Source: Nitrospira sp. (GTDB taxonomy: Bacteria; Nitrospirota; Nitrospiria; Nitrospirales; Nitrospiraceae). Taken from it: a stretch of DNA of 64,000 nt. Positions 10,476 through 18,220 of the stretch are shown here, one piece after another (positions within the stretch are counted from its first letter, which is position 1; each line of letters begins with the position of its first letter). The stretch covers positions 62,001-126,000 of the forward strand of contig JARFXQ010000006.1 of the NCBI GenBank assembly GCA_029194725.1, read 5' to 3'. Below the pieces are notes generated by a model that was not told where the DNA came from, ran no database searches, and worked only from the letters and a program-made list of their open reading frames with translations. Both the position numbers and the translations under genes were made by a program.

Positions 10476-11468
10476 ATGACTGAACTCAACGGTATCCTTC
10501 TTGTGACAGTGGTGTTGGCGCTTCTGTTCGACTTTTCGAATGGATGGCACGATTGTGCCAATGCTGTGGCGACGGTCGTCTCCACCCGTGTATTAAGCCC
10601 CCTCGCTGCGGTGCTGCTGGCCGGAGTGTTGAATGTCGCCGGGGCCTTCTTTTCTACGGCTGTGGCAAAAATGATCGGGGGAGGCATCGTGTTTTCCGAC
10701 GCAATTACGAATACGGTCGTTGCCGGGGCGATGGGTGGTGCAATTCTCTGGAATTTTCTCACCCTGATGCTGGGACTGCCGACCAGTTCTTCTCATGCAC
10801 TGATCGGTGGACTCGTCGGCTCGGCGGTGGCGCACGGTGGCTGGGCGGTGATTCAGTTCGACGGCCTGCGAAAGATTCTCGAAGCCATGATTCTTTCTCC
10901 TCTCTTGGGATTCGGGATAGGATTTCTTCTGATGGTCCTGGTCAGCTGGATGTTTTTTCGAGTTCATCGTGGCGTGGCGACCAAGATATTCAGCCGGCTC
11001 CAGATCGTTTCGGCCAGCTTCATGGCATTCAGCCATGGGGCGAACGATGCTCAGAAAGTGATGGGCGTCATCACACTCGCTCTCGTGGCGTCCGGTCAGT
11101 TGACATCATCGGAAGTGCCGACTTGGGTGATTGTGGCCTGCGCAGTGGCGATGGGGCTTGGAACTACCGTCGGCGGGTGGCGGATCATTCGGACTCTAGG
11201 AATCAAAATGGTGAAACTTGAGCCGGTCCATGGATTTTGTGCTGAGACGGCAGCCGCATCGGTTTTGCTGTTTGCCGCACACTTCGGCTTGCCGGTCAGC
11301 ACGACCCACACCATCACTTCCTCGATCTTGGGTGTTGGATCGACCAGGCGTCTGTCTGCGGTTCGATGGGGAGTGACAAACAAAATCTTTTCGGCGTGGG
11401 TGTTTACACTGCCTGGAGCCGCGCTGTTGGGGGCGGGTGTCTATGCCTTGCTTGCTTCGCTCATGTGA
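10476..11468 (+). CDS. pit: Pit-type inorganic phosphate transporter
   Basis: A 330-residue polytopic membrane protein of the PiT (PHO-4) family, which imports metal-phosphate by cation symport. The two duplicated signature motifs are visible: FDFSNGWHDCANAVAT near the N-terminus and FSHGANDAQKVMG in the second half. So are the paired GLPTSSSHALIGG and GLPVSTTHTITSS loops. It is one of three linked phosphate units: the DUF47 gene upstream, and phoR-phoB converging downstream. Its last 28 bases overlap the 3' end of phoR on the other strand. Confidence 0.94.
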   Translation: MTELNGILLVTVVLALLFDFSNGWHDCANAVATVVSTRVLSPLAAVLLAGVLNVAGAFFSTAVAKMIGGGIVFSDAITNTVVAGAMGGAILWNFLTLMLGLPTSSSHALIGGLVGSAVAHGGWAVIQFDGLRKILEAMILSPLLGFGIGFLLMVLVSWMFFRVHRGVATKIFSRLQIVSASFMAFSHGANDAQKVMGVITLALVASGQLTSSEVPTWVIVACAVAMGLGTTVGGWRIIRTLGIKMVKLEPVHGFCAETAAASVLLFAAHFGLPVSTTHTITSSILGVGSTRRLSAVRWGVTNKIFSAWVFTLPGAALLGAGVYALLASLM

Positions 11469-13300
11469 CGGAGGCTGCGGGCTGTGGTACTGATCGGAAG
11501 ACGGACCACGAATCGACTCCCTTGAGGATGATTGGCTTCGACCCACACCTGTCCTCCATGCCCTTCAATGATATGTTTCACGATCGCCAGTCCGAGTCCC
11601 GTCCCTCCCAACTCTCGTGATCGGGCTTTGTCGACGCGATAAAACCGTTCGAAGACACGAGGCCGGTCCTCTTCGGGAATGCCGATTCCGGTATCGGCGA
11701 CGCTGAGCTCGATGGCTCCGACCGGCGGCTCGGTAGTTCCGACCGCGGGAGCAAGCTTGGCGCCGACCGTAATTGTTCCACCCGCAGGGGTATATTTGAC
11801 GGCGTTATCGAGCAGATTGGTCAGGACTTGCACGAGCCGTCCTTCGTCACCCGCCACCGGAGGGAGTGATGGATCGACCACCGTGACGAGCCGGTGACGA
11901 CTTTTATCGGCGATTGGTTTGATCATCGACAGCGTCCGGTCAATGACGGAACGTAGTTCAATCGGGTCCTCTTTGAACGAGACGCCGCCCGATTCGATTT
12001 TCGACAGCTCGAGCAAATCTTCAATGATCAAATTCAGCCGAGCGCTTTGTTTGAGGATGATTTCCAAGAATTTGGTTGAGGTGGGGGGATCGTCGTTGGC
12101 GCCGTCAAGCAGCGCTTCAACGTAGCCCTTGATCGAAGTGAGCGGGGTTCGAAGTTCATGAGAAACATTCGCCACGAAATCTTTCCGTATCTTTTCCAGC
12201 CGTCGCAGCTCGGTCATATCGTGGAACACCAAGACCGCACTGGCCTCGTTCTCCCGTTCACCTCCCGCAGGGGAGGCTTCAATCTGAAGATATCGCCCAC
12301 TCAGCGGTAGCACAATTTCATCCTGATGATGGGTGCGCGATCGTAGAATGGACGTCACCAGGTCGTTGAGCTGTTGATGACGAAAGAGTTCGGCGCAGGG
12401 TCGTCCACGAGCCTCCATGCGGGAGATGCCGAACATGCGCTCCAGGGCGGGATTGATCTGCAGCACATGACCGCGGGAGTCCAACACCATCACACCTTCG
12501 ACCATCGAGGTCAGCACGGCCAGCAGCTGAGAGCGGTCTTCCGAGAGTTCCTCGATCTTAGCGTGAAGCTGATCCGCCATGTGATTGAGTGTCGAGGCCA
12601 GGAGGCCGACTTCATCTTGTGCGGTCGTTTCGACATGAAATACTTGGTTGCCGGAACCCAGTCGGCGGGCGGCCGACGCGATGTCCGAAAGCGGCTTGGT
12701 AATGCTGTGAGCCAGCCAGACGCTCAGCGTCAGGGCGACGAGGAAGGCGACTCCGAGTGCGAGAAACAGACGTTGCTGCAACTCCGAGACCTCACGGTCC
12801 AGCATGACCATCGGAACGCCTACTCGCACCACGACCGGCGACACGTCCTGTGATGGCCGCATGAGGATGGTGCGATACATTGTCCGTTCGCCGGTCGTGT
12901 GGCTGCGGCGGATGTCCTCTCCATGTCCTGTGGAAAGGGCCTGTTGGACTTCGGGCCGAGCCTGGTGATTTTCCACGCTGTGCAGGTCGGTATCTCGTAA
13001 GGCGCTATCTGCGAGCACAGTTCCGTCTGCGGCGACCAGGGTTACACGGGCTCTGGCTCGGTGGCCGAGGCTGCGCGCCATCTCTTGCAGGGAGGAAGGG
13101 GTCGCAGGTGAAGAAGATGACAGAAACAGCGGCTGAAAACTGTATTCGACAAGCTTGGTCTTGGCCTCCAGCTCGTCACCGAATTGCGTGACATACCGCC
13201 GTTCAAGGGAATGAACGGTCATCACGCCGACGATCAATAGTCCACAGGCGACAGCTACGAGCGTGCCGAGCGCTACTTTCCAGCGAATCGACCATGTCAT
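11441..13300 (-). CDS. phoR: PhoR-like sensor histidine kinase
   Basis: A 619-residue membrane kinase. Order of domains: TM1 (about 8-28), extracytoplasmic sensor region (29-178), TM2 (about 179-198), HAMP (199-252), PAS (about 258-365), HisKA with His381 in NVSHELRTPLTSI, and HATPase with NLLDNAVKYT, DTGIGIPEED and GGTGLGLAIVKHI. The large extracytoplasmic domain is longer than in E. coli PhoR. Its ATG overlaps the phoB stop by 4 bases, so the pair is translationally coupled. With pit and DUF47 next door, phosphate-starvation sensing is the likely role. Its 3' end overlaps pit tail to tail. Confidence 0.92.
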   Translation of the reverse strand: MTWSIRWKVALGTLVAVACGLLIVGVMTVHSLERRYVTQFGDELEAKTKLVEYSFQPLFLSSSSPATPSSLQEMARSLGHRARARVTLVAADGTVLADSALRDTDLHSVENHQARPEVQQALSTGHGEDIRRSHTTGERTMYRTILMRPSQDVSPVVVRVGVPMVMLDREVSELQQRLFLALGVAFLVALTLSVWLAHSITKPLSDIASAARRLGSGNQVFHVETTAQDEVGLLASTLNHMADQLHAKIEELSEDRSQLLAVLTSMVEGVMVLDSRGHVLQINPALERMFGISRMEARGRPCAELFRHQQLNDLVTSILRSRTHHQDEIVLPLSGRYLQIEASPAGGERENEASAVLVFHDMTELRRLEKIRKDFVANVSHELRTPLTSIKGYVEALLDGANDDPPTSTKFLEIILKQSARLNLIIEDLLELSKIESGGVSFKEDPIELRSVIDRTLSMIKPIADKSRHRLVTVVDPSLPPVAGDEGRLVQVLTNLLDNAVKYTPAGGTITVGAKLAPAVGTTEPPVGAIELSVADTGIGIPEEDRPRVFERFYRVDKARSRELGGTGLGLAIVKHIIEGHGGQVWVEANHPQGSRFVVRLPISTTARSLRHMSEASKA

Positions 13301-14007
13301 TCTGATACGTGGGAATCTCTCAGTTTATATCCCAATGATTTCACGGACACGATGGCCTCTTCGAGCAGCGGCAACTTCTGTTTCAATCGACGGATATGCA
13401 CGTCGACCGTTCTGGTCGTGCCGTAGTAATCGTAGCCCCACACAGCATTGAGCAGAACCTCCCGTGTCAATACACGACCGCGATGCCGAAGCAAGTGGTC
13501 GAGCAGGCCGAACTCCTTCGCGGTCAGCGGCACCTCTTGTTTTCCGAGACTGACCTCGTGACGATCCAAATTCATGGTGAGGACGCCATAGTGGTGCAGA
13601 TTTGAGCCACCGGCAGGCACACGTTCGATTCGACGCAGCAGGGCTTTCACGCGGGCGATCAGAGCTTTGGGGCTGAACGGCTTGGTCACATAATCATCGG
13701 CGCCCAATTCAAGACCGACGATCGTGTCCGACTCTTCGGCTTTTGCCGTCAGCATGAGGATCGGGAGCATGGCGGTATCCGGAACGGAGCGGAGGCGTTT
13801 GCAGACTTCGAGTCCATCCATCTCAGGCAACATCAGATCGAGGACGACCAGATCGAGTTTCTCCTCTTTGACTTTCTTCAGAGCTTCAAGCCCGCTCATG
13901 GCGGTGATCGATCGAAACCCCTCTTTCTCAAGATAGTGCTTGACGAGCTGCAGAATGTCCTGCTCGTCTTCGACGACCAGAATTTTCTTGTGATTGGTGG
14001 TGCCCAT
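13297..14007 (-). CDS. phoB: PhoB-like response regulator (OmpR family)
   Basis: A 236-residue two-domain regulator. The receiver has the acidic pair VVEDEQD, the phosphoacceptor Asp57 in VVLDLMLPEMDG, and Lys108 in DDYVTKPFSP. The C-terminal winged-helix DNA-binding domain shows LTAKEFGLLDHLLRHRGRV and TVDVHIRRLKQKL. The frame is open further upstream, but ATG 14007 begins directly at the receiver domain and has GAGG six bases before it, so I start there. The gene is followed by phoR with a 4-base overlap. Confidence 0.93.
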   Translation of the reverse strand: MGTTNHKKILVVEDEQDILQLVKHYLEKEGFRSITAMSGLEALKKVKEEKLDLVVLDLMLPEMDGLEVCKRLRSVPDTAMLPILMLTAKAEESDTIVGLELGADDYVTKPFSPKALIARVKALLRRIERVPAGGSNLHHYGVLTMNLDRHEVSLGKQEVPLTAKEFGLLDHLLRHRGRVLTREVLLNAVWGYDYYGTTRTVDVHIRRLKQKLPLLEEAIVSVKSLGYKLRDSHVSE

Positions 14008-14087
14008 AGAACGCCTCAGCGTAAGGAGGAGGGGAGGGAGAGTCAAGTAATTGAGGCTGAGGCAGCAGGAGCGTAGTAATGGGCAGC

Positions 14088-15113
14088 TTATTTGTACGCC
14101 ACCGCTGCGCTGGATGGCCCGGCCAGATGAATGACCTCGAAACGTGTGAAGCCGACCTCGCCGCACCATTGGCGGAAGTCCGCGCCGGAATAATCGAACG
14201 CATCGCCGAATTCGATGAGCATGTTGAGCGACATCAGCAGTCCTTGCACGTTCTCGCGGCGGGCATCGTCGATCAACGCTTCGATGGCCACCAGGGCTCC
14301 GCCCGGAGGCAACGCGTCGTATGCCGAGCGGATCAGATGCATCTTTTTCTCCAGATTCCAGTCATGCAGAATCATGCCCATCGTGATGATGTCGACGTTT
14401 GGTAGAGGGTCCTTGAAGAAGTCACCGCACGTCGTGCGCACACGATTCTCCAACCCGGCCGCGGCGATGTGCTTTCTCGCGATCGGTTCGACGACCGGCA
14501 GATCGAAGTTGGTGCATGTGAGATGCGGATGGCGCTTCGCGACTTCAATGCTGAGCAGTCCGGCCGCACCACCGACGTCGCAGAGAGTTCGGAAGTTCGA
14601 GAAGTCGAACGTTTCCGCGAATGCCTCAAAGTTGGTGCGCGAGAGTCCGGTCATCGCGCCCATGAATTGTTCCAACCTTGGAAGGTTCGAATAGAGTTCC
14701 TCGAACATCCCCTTCTGTCCGTGCTTGACCTCGTTCTGAGGCCGTCCTGTCCGTAGCGCTTCGGGAAGATCATTCCAAAATTTGAACAGCCTCGCATTGA
14801 GCATGACAAGAATCCCTCCGATGTACCGAGGGCTCGCTGCATCGAGGAACATGGCGCCCTCGGGCGTATTGAAATACTTCGCCTCTGGGCCGTTACCCTC
14901 ACGATCGAGAAACTTCATCGCCACGAGGGCGTCAAAAAAGTCGGGATTGGCACGTGGATGGAATTGCAATTCCTTCCCCAACTCAGTCCCGGTGAGCCGA
15001 CGGTTTGCGAGTGTGGTGAACAGACCGACCTCGACAGCTGTAAGCAGGACCTTGGAACCCCAAAAACCGAAGGCGGTCTGCAAAATGGAAGAGGGGTTTG
15101 GCGTCGTATTCAT
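14088..15113 (-). CDS. SAM-dependent O-methyltransferase (acetylserotonin/hydroxyneurosporene type)
   Basis: A 341-residue protein with the two-domain layout of the methyltransferase family 2 group: an N-terminal helical dimerisation domain (ILQTAFGFWGSKVLLTAVEVG) and a C-terminal Rossmann domain with LCDVGGAAGLLSIEVAKRHP as SAM-binding motif I. HDWNLEKKMHLIRSAYDALPPGG matches the family's HDW catalytic region. Substrates of relatives range from carotenoid and antibiotic precursors to small phenolics; none can be named here. The ATG at 15113 has AAGGAA nine bases upstream. It lies downstream of the orphan gene at 15192. Confidence 0.88.
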   Translation of the reverse strand: MNTTPNPSSILQTAFGFWGSKVLLTAVEVGLFTTLANRRLTGTELGKELQFHPRANPDFFDALVAMKFLDREGNGPEAKYFNTPEGAMFLDAASPRYIGGILVMLNARLFKFWNDLPEALRTGRPQNEVKHGQKGMFEELYSNLPRLEQFMGAMTGLSRTNFEAFAETFDFSNFRTLCDVGGAAGLLSIEVAKRHPHLTCTNFDLPVVEPIARKHIAAAGLENRVRTTCGDFFKDPLPNVDIITMGMILHDWNLEKKMHLIRSAYDALPPGGALVAIEALIDDARRENVQGLLMSLNMLIEFGDAFDYSGADFRQWCGEVGFTRFEVIHLAGPSSAAVAYK

Positions 15114-15191
15114 AGGAAGACAATTTCCTTGTTTGTGGTCATAGGTCTCTCATTGGGGAATTTCACCCAGCGATCTGCTTACCTCTCCTCC

Positions 15192-15575
15192 TCAAACGTC
15201 CACTAGAAGTCCGCAGATACTGATGAACACCCTGACATTGCCTGTAGCATCCTTGCGCGCGACCGAAAAGAGGATGTCGGACTTGGGATCTGCGTAGAGG
15301 GTTGCTTTCTGGCTCCCAAAAAATCTGGTTGGAAATTCGGGCTCATCTATTTCTGATATCCCGGTGGGTGCGATCGGATAGATGCCGACTTCCGATCGTG
15401 TCGTCACGTGAACGGCATAGAAGAGGGGTTGATTCGGGTGTCCGAAACCATTGACGCCAAGAAATTTCACATCGAACCGCTTCCTGGCGGGCACAGTAAC
15501 TATGACGACTTCTTTGACGCTTTCTCCATCGCTCAGATTGACGACCGCTCCAGTTTGAAAAGGTCGCTGTGCCAT
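15192..15575 (-). CDS. Conserved-looking small protein of unknown function
   Basis: A 127-residue protein with no family I recognise. It is soluble, has no signal peptide, and looks beta-rich (alternating VVIVTVPARKRFDVKFLGV, NVRVFISICGLLVDV). The evidence that it is a real gene is a strong AAAGGAGG eight to nine bases before the ATG, and its place as the first of a possible two-gene unit with the O-methyltransferase. The pattern resembles all-beta proteins that begin with a short MAxxPF stretch, but no function can be given. Confidence 0.65.
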   Translation of the reverse strand: MAQRPFQTGAVVNLSDGESVKEVVIVTVPARKRFDVKFLGVNGFGHPNQPLFYAVHVTTRSEVGIYPIAPTGISEIDEPEFPTRFFGSQKATLYADPKSDILFSVARKDATGNVRVFISICGLLVDV

Positions 15576-15659
15576 ACGAGACGGCCTCCTTTTGTAATCA
15601 CAAACAGAAAGGGAAGCGTTTCAGCTGCTCCTAATGATGCAAGGTCTCATCACATAGTG

Positions 15660-16200
15660 AGCGTACGGAGGACGAGAGAGAGAGTCAAGTTGACAGGACC
15701 TCGCGGATGTGGGCTGGCGCGCTGATTGCCAAGACGACGCGGAAGGCAAGGGGCTCCACTCGTTGGGTGATCCGGACACGCACATCGAGGCTCTCCACCA
15801 ACAGCAGCTGGTAGGCTCGCCCCGCCAATGACCGGTTCTGTCAGGCGTCCACCTCCGGACTGGTCCGCTCCGCGATGCGACTGCCCTGTTGGGCATCATC
15901 GTGGGTGCCGAGCTGGTTTTCCGCGCTGCGCACCAGATCGCAGGCGGAGAGCTCTGCGGGGACACACTCGGCGATGCAGGCGTCCAGCTCATCGTCCTGT
16001 CCCCGCCGTTCCGGCAGCGCGTGGCGCAGATCGGCTCCTGCACGATCCTGCGGAACGGACAGGTGCACCCGGCCCAGCCCCACACAATGCAGGGACCGGG
16101 GGCGAGAACCGTGCCGATAGGGGCCGGCGGGCTCGGCCCGTGCGTATTGCTTCCGGCCCAGTTGCCCGGTCAACTCGGCCTCCAAGTGCCCCTTGACCCC
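15660..16200 (-). pseudogene. Degenerate IS256-family transposase remnant
   Basis: On the minus strand one frame reads MEAELTGQLGRKQYARAE, YRHGSRPRSLHCVGLGRVHL, VPQDRAG and DELDACIAECVPAELSACDL. This follows the N-terminal half of Mutator/IS256 transposases (R-G-SRPR, VPRDRAG, L-T-DL). After a frame change it continues as SLAGRAYQLLLVESLDVRV, matching the region around the first catalytic Asp, with the Asp-containing segment altered. No full frame remains, so it is inactive. It lies at the edge of the polysaccharide region and probably marks old transposition there. Confidence 0.65.
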
Positions 16201-16439
16201 CTGCGGAATCGCTTCCAGTCATCACTCCGTCAATCGGCCTCTGGCGGTTGCTTTCTAGTGTCACGTCGGGTGTGTCCTGCCTTATCGGGAGGACTCCTGC
16301 TGGTACAGGGGGATCTCTCGGCCCGCTCCTATCGAGAGGGAGCTGGCCCCTGTTCCTACCGCAATACCCTCGGCATTTCCATCCCCTTCTCATCTCAATT
16401 TCCACACATTATGCGGCACTATCCGGTAGACTTGGTCCC

Positions 16440-16743
16440 ATCTGTTGCGCCGTATCGACGCGGTGCGCAAGGATCTCGGCGAAGTCCTGGTGTGCCTGCC
16501 CAACCACCACAGGCGGGGCGCCAGCACTAGCGCCGCCCTCGGCAAAGAGCGCTGGCAGATCGCGATGCTACGGCTGGGCTATCTACACCTGTCCTCGCGT
16601 GCGGCTGAAGCCTGGCCCGTCTGGTGGCCCTTCTGCGCATGAATCTTTTTCCCCATCGCGAGCTGATGACCTGGCGCGACAAACCCTTCGTCACACCGCC
16701 CGATCTGCCGGTCAGCCTCCAGGCTATCTTGATCATCGCATGA
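16440..16743 (+). pseudogene. Frameshifted fragment, possibly the C-terminus of a transposase
   Basis: Two adjoining frames together read as one protein tail: RRIDAVRKDLGEVLVCLP and ALGKERWQIAMLRLG, then after a frame change VALLRMNLFPHRELMTWRDK and PFVTPPDLPVSLQ, ending at TGA 16741. The RMNLF-HR-L-TW pattern recalls transposase C-termini, but I cannot name a family. It has no start codon or ribosome site of its own. Confidence 0.4.
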
Positions 16744-17062
16744 TCATGGACCGCCCAAGGAGACACGATTGTGAAACCGCAGCATCGCCGGTCCAAACGG
16801 CGCCTCAAATCAAGTGAGCTTCCACCCGGGCTCGGCTAGCTCGGACAGCAGCGGAACCAATTATAAAATTCTAATTTCATTATTCTTTAATAGCCTTGGG
16901 TCTATTGAATGTTGTAGGATCAACAACCATTTGATTCCTGAGGCATTTTTTAGACAGCCATTTCTTCTAGCCCCTCCAAAGATGGGTTGTGCTTTTCCGG
17001 AGTTATGGGAAAGTGTACCCCTGACAGGGACATGTTCATTAGCCAAAACGGGAGATCTGTGA
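16744..17062. other. AT-rich leader before the polysaccharide genes
   Basis: No gene is seen. From about 16855 the sequence becomes clearly more AT-rich than its surroundings, and it probably carries the promoter for the operon starting at 17063. I could not fix a -35/-10 pair with confidence. Confidence 0.3.
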
Positions 17063-18220
17063 ATGAAAGACTTTTTGCCTTTTCATAGGTCTGATGTTGG
17101 GGAGGAAGAGGTGTCAGAAGTGCTGGAGGTTCTCCGCTCTGGTTGGTTGACGACGGGTCCCAAGGTGAGAGAATTTGAGCGTGAATTTGCCGCAATGGTT
17201 GGGGCCGAGCACGCAGTTGCGGTTAATTCCTGTACGGCCGCCCTCCATCTTGCCCTTGAAGCAGCTGGTGTGAGTGAGGGGGATGAAGTATTGGTTCCGA
17301 CGATGACCTTTGCGGCGACAGCTGAGGTCGTCACCTACTTCAAGGCACGACCAGTTCTGATCGATTGCGTGCAAGACACGCTGAATCTGAATACGGACCG
17401 TATCCAACAAGCCATCACCGATAAAACGAGAGCGATCATCCCTGTCCACTTTGCCGGGCATCCGTGCGAGCTGCGCCCCATTCAGACGATCGCAAAAGAT
17501 CATGGTCTACACGTAATCGAAGACGCGGCGCATGCCTTACCAGCACGATACCAGGGCAGAATGATCGGCGGGATCTCTGACGCCACATGTTTTTCCTTCT
17601 ACGCGACAAAGAATATCACCACTGGCGAAGGAGGAATGGTTACCACTAATAACGCCGAGTGGGCCGCTCGTATGCGGATGATGAGTTTGCACGGCCTCAG
17701 TCGGGATGCTTGGAATCGGTACTCTGCGCAAGGTTCGTGGTACTACGAAATCCTCTCGCCGGGTTTTAAGTACAACCTGACTGATATTGCTGCAGCGCTT
17801 GGTTTGGCCCAAATGAAGAAGTGTGAGCGTTTTTGGAAAGGGCGGGAACGGTATGCTGGCCTCTATCAGGAGGGATTCCAAGATCTTCCTGAGGTCATGT
17901 GCCCTCCAACTGCCTCTCATGTTCAGCACGCCTGGCATCTGTATGTCATTCAATTGAATTTGGATCGCTTGCGGATCGGTCGCGATGAGTTCATCCGCCA
18001 ACTGCAACAAGCCGGTGTCGGATGCAGTGTGCATTTCATCCCTCTCCATTTACATCCTTATCATCGAGACAGGGGAGGCTACCGACCTGAAGACTTCCCT
18101 GTTGCGAGTACGGTGTTCCAACGAATCGTTTCATTGCCGCTGTACTCGAAGATGACGGAGGATGAGGTCACTCGGGTCATTGAAACTGTTCGGGATCTTG
18201 CCAAGAGGAACCGACGGTGA
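17063..18220 (+). CDS. DegT/DnrJ/EryC1/StrS sugar aminotransferase (PglE-like)
   Basis: A 385-residue PLP enzyme. The PLP-binding Lys183 lies in FSFYATKNITTGEGGM, with the upstream IEDAAHALPARYQG aspartate motif and VNSCTAALHLALEAAGV cofactor loop. The family transaminates 4-keto or 3-keto nucleotide sugars. Its stop overlaps the start of the next gene by 4 bases (GTGATGA). That gene encodes a 4,6-dehydratase joined to a phosphoglycosyl transferase, so this enzyme most likely aminates the 4-keto sugar produced there, as PglE does in bacillosamine synthesis. The dedicated acetyltransferase (PglD) is not in the window. Confidence 0.9.
   Translation: MKDFLPFHRSDVGEEEVSEVLEVLRSGWLTTGPKVREFEREFAAMVGAEHAVAVNSCTAALHLALEAAGVSEGDEVLVPTMTFAATAEVVTYFKARPVLIDCVQDTLNLNTDRIQQAITDKTRAIIPVHFAGHPCELRPIQTIAKDHGLHVIEDAAHALPARYQGRMIGGISDATCFSFYATKNITTGEGGMVTTNNAEWAARMRMMSLHGLSRDAWNRYSAQGSWYYEILSPGFKYNLTDIAAALGLAQMKKCERFWKGRERYAGLYQEGFQDLPEVMCPPTASHVQHAWHLYVIQLNLDRLRIGRDEFIRQLQQAGVGCSVHFIPLHLHPYHRDRGGYRPEDFPVASTVFQRIVSLPLYSKMTEDEVTRVIETVRDLAKRNRR

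Noticed and set aside
12374..12853. Plus-strand frame opposite phoR
   Set aside because: Antisense shadow of the HAMP/PAS region of phoR; His/Gln-rich composition typical of shadows.
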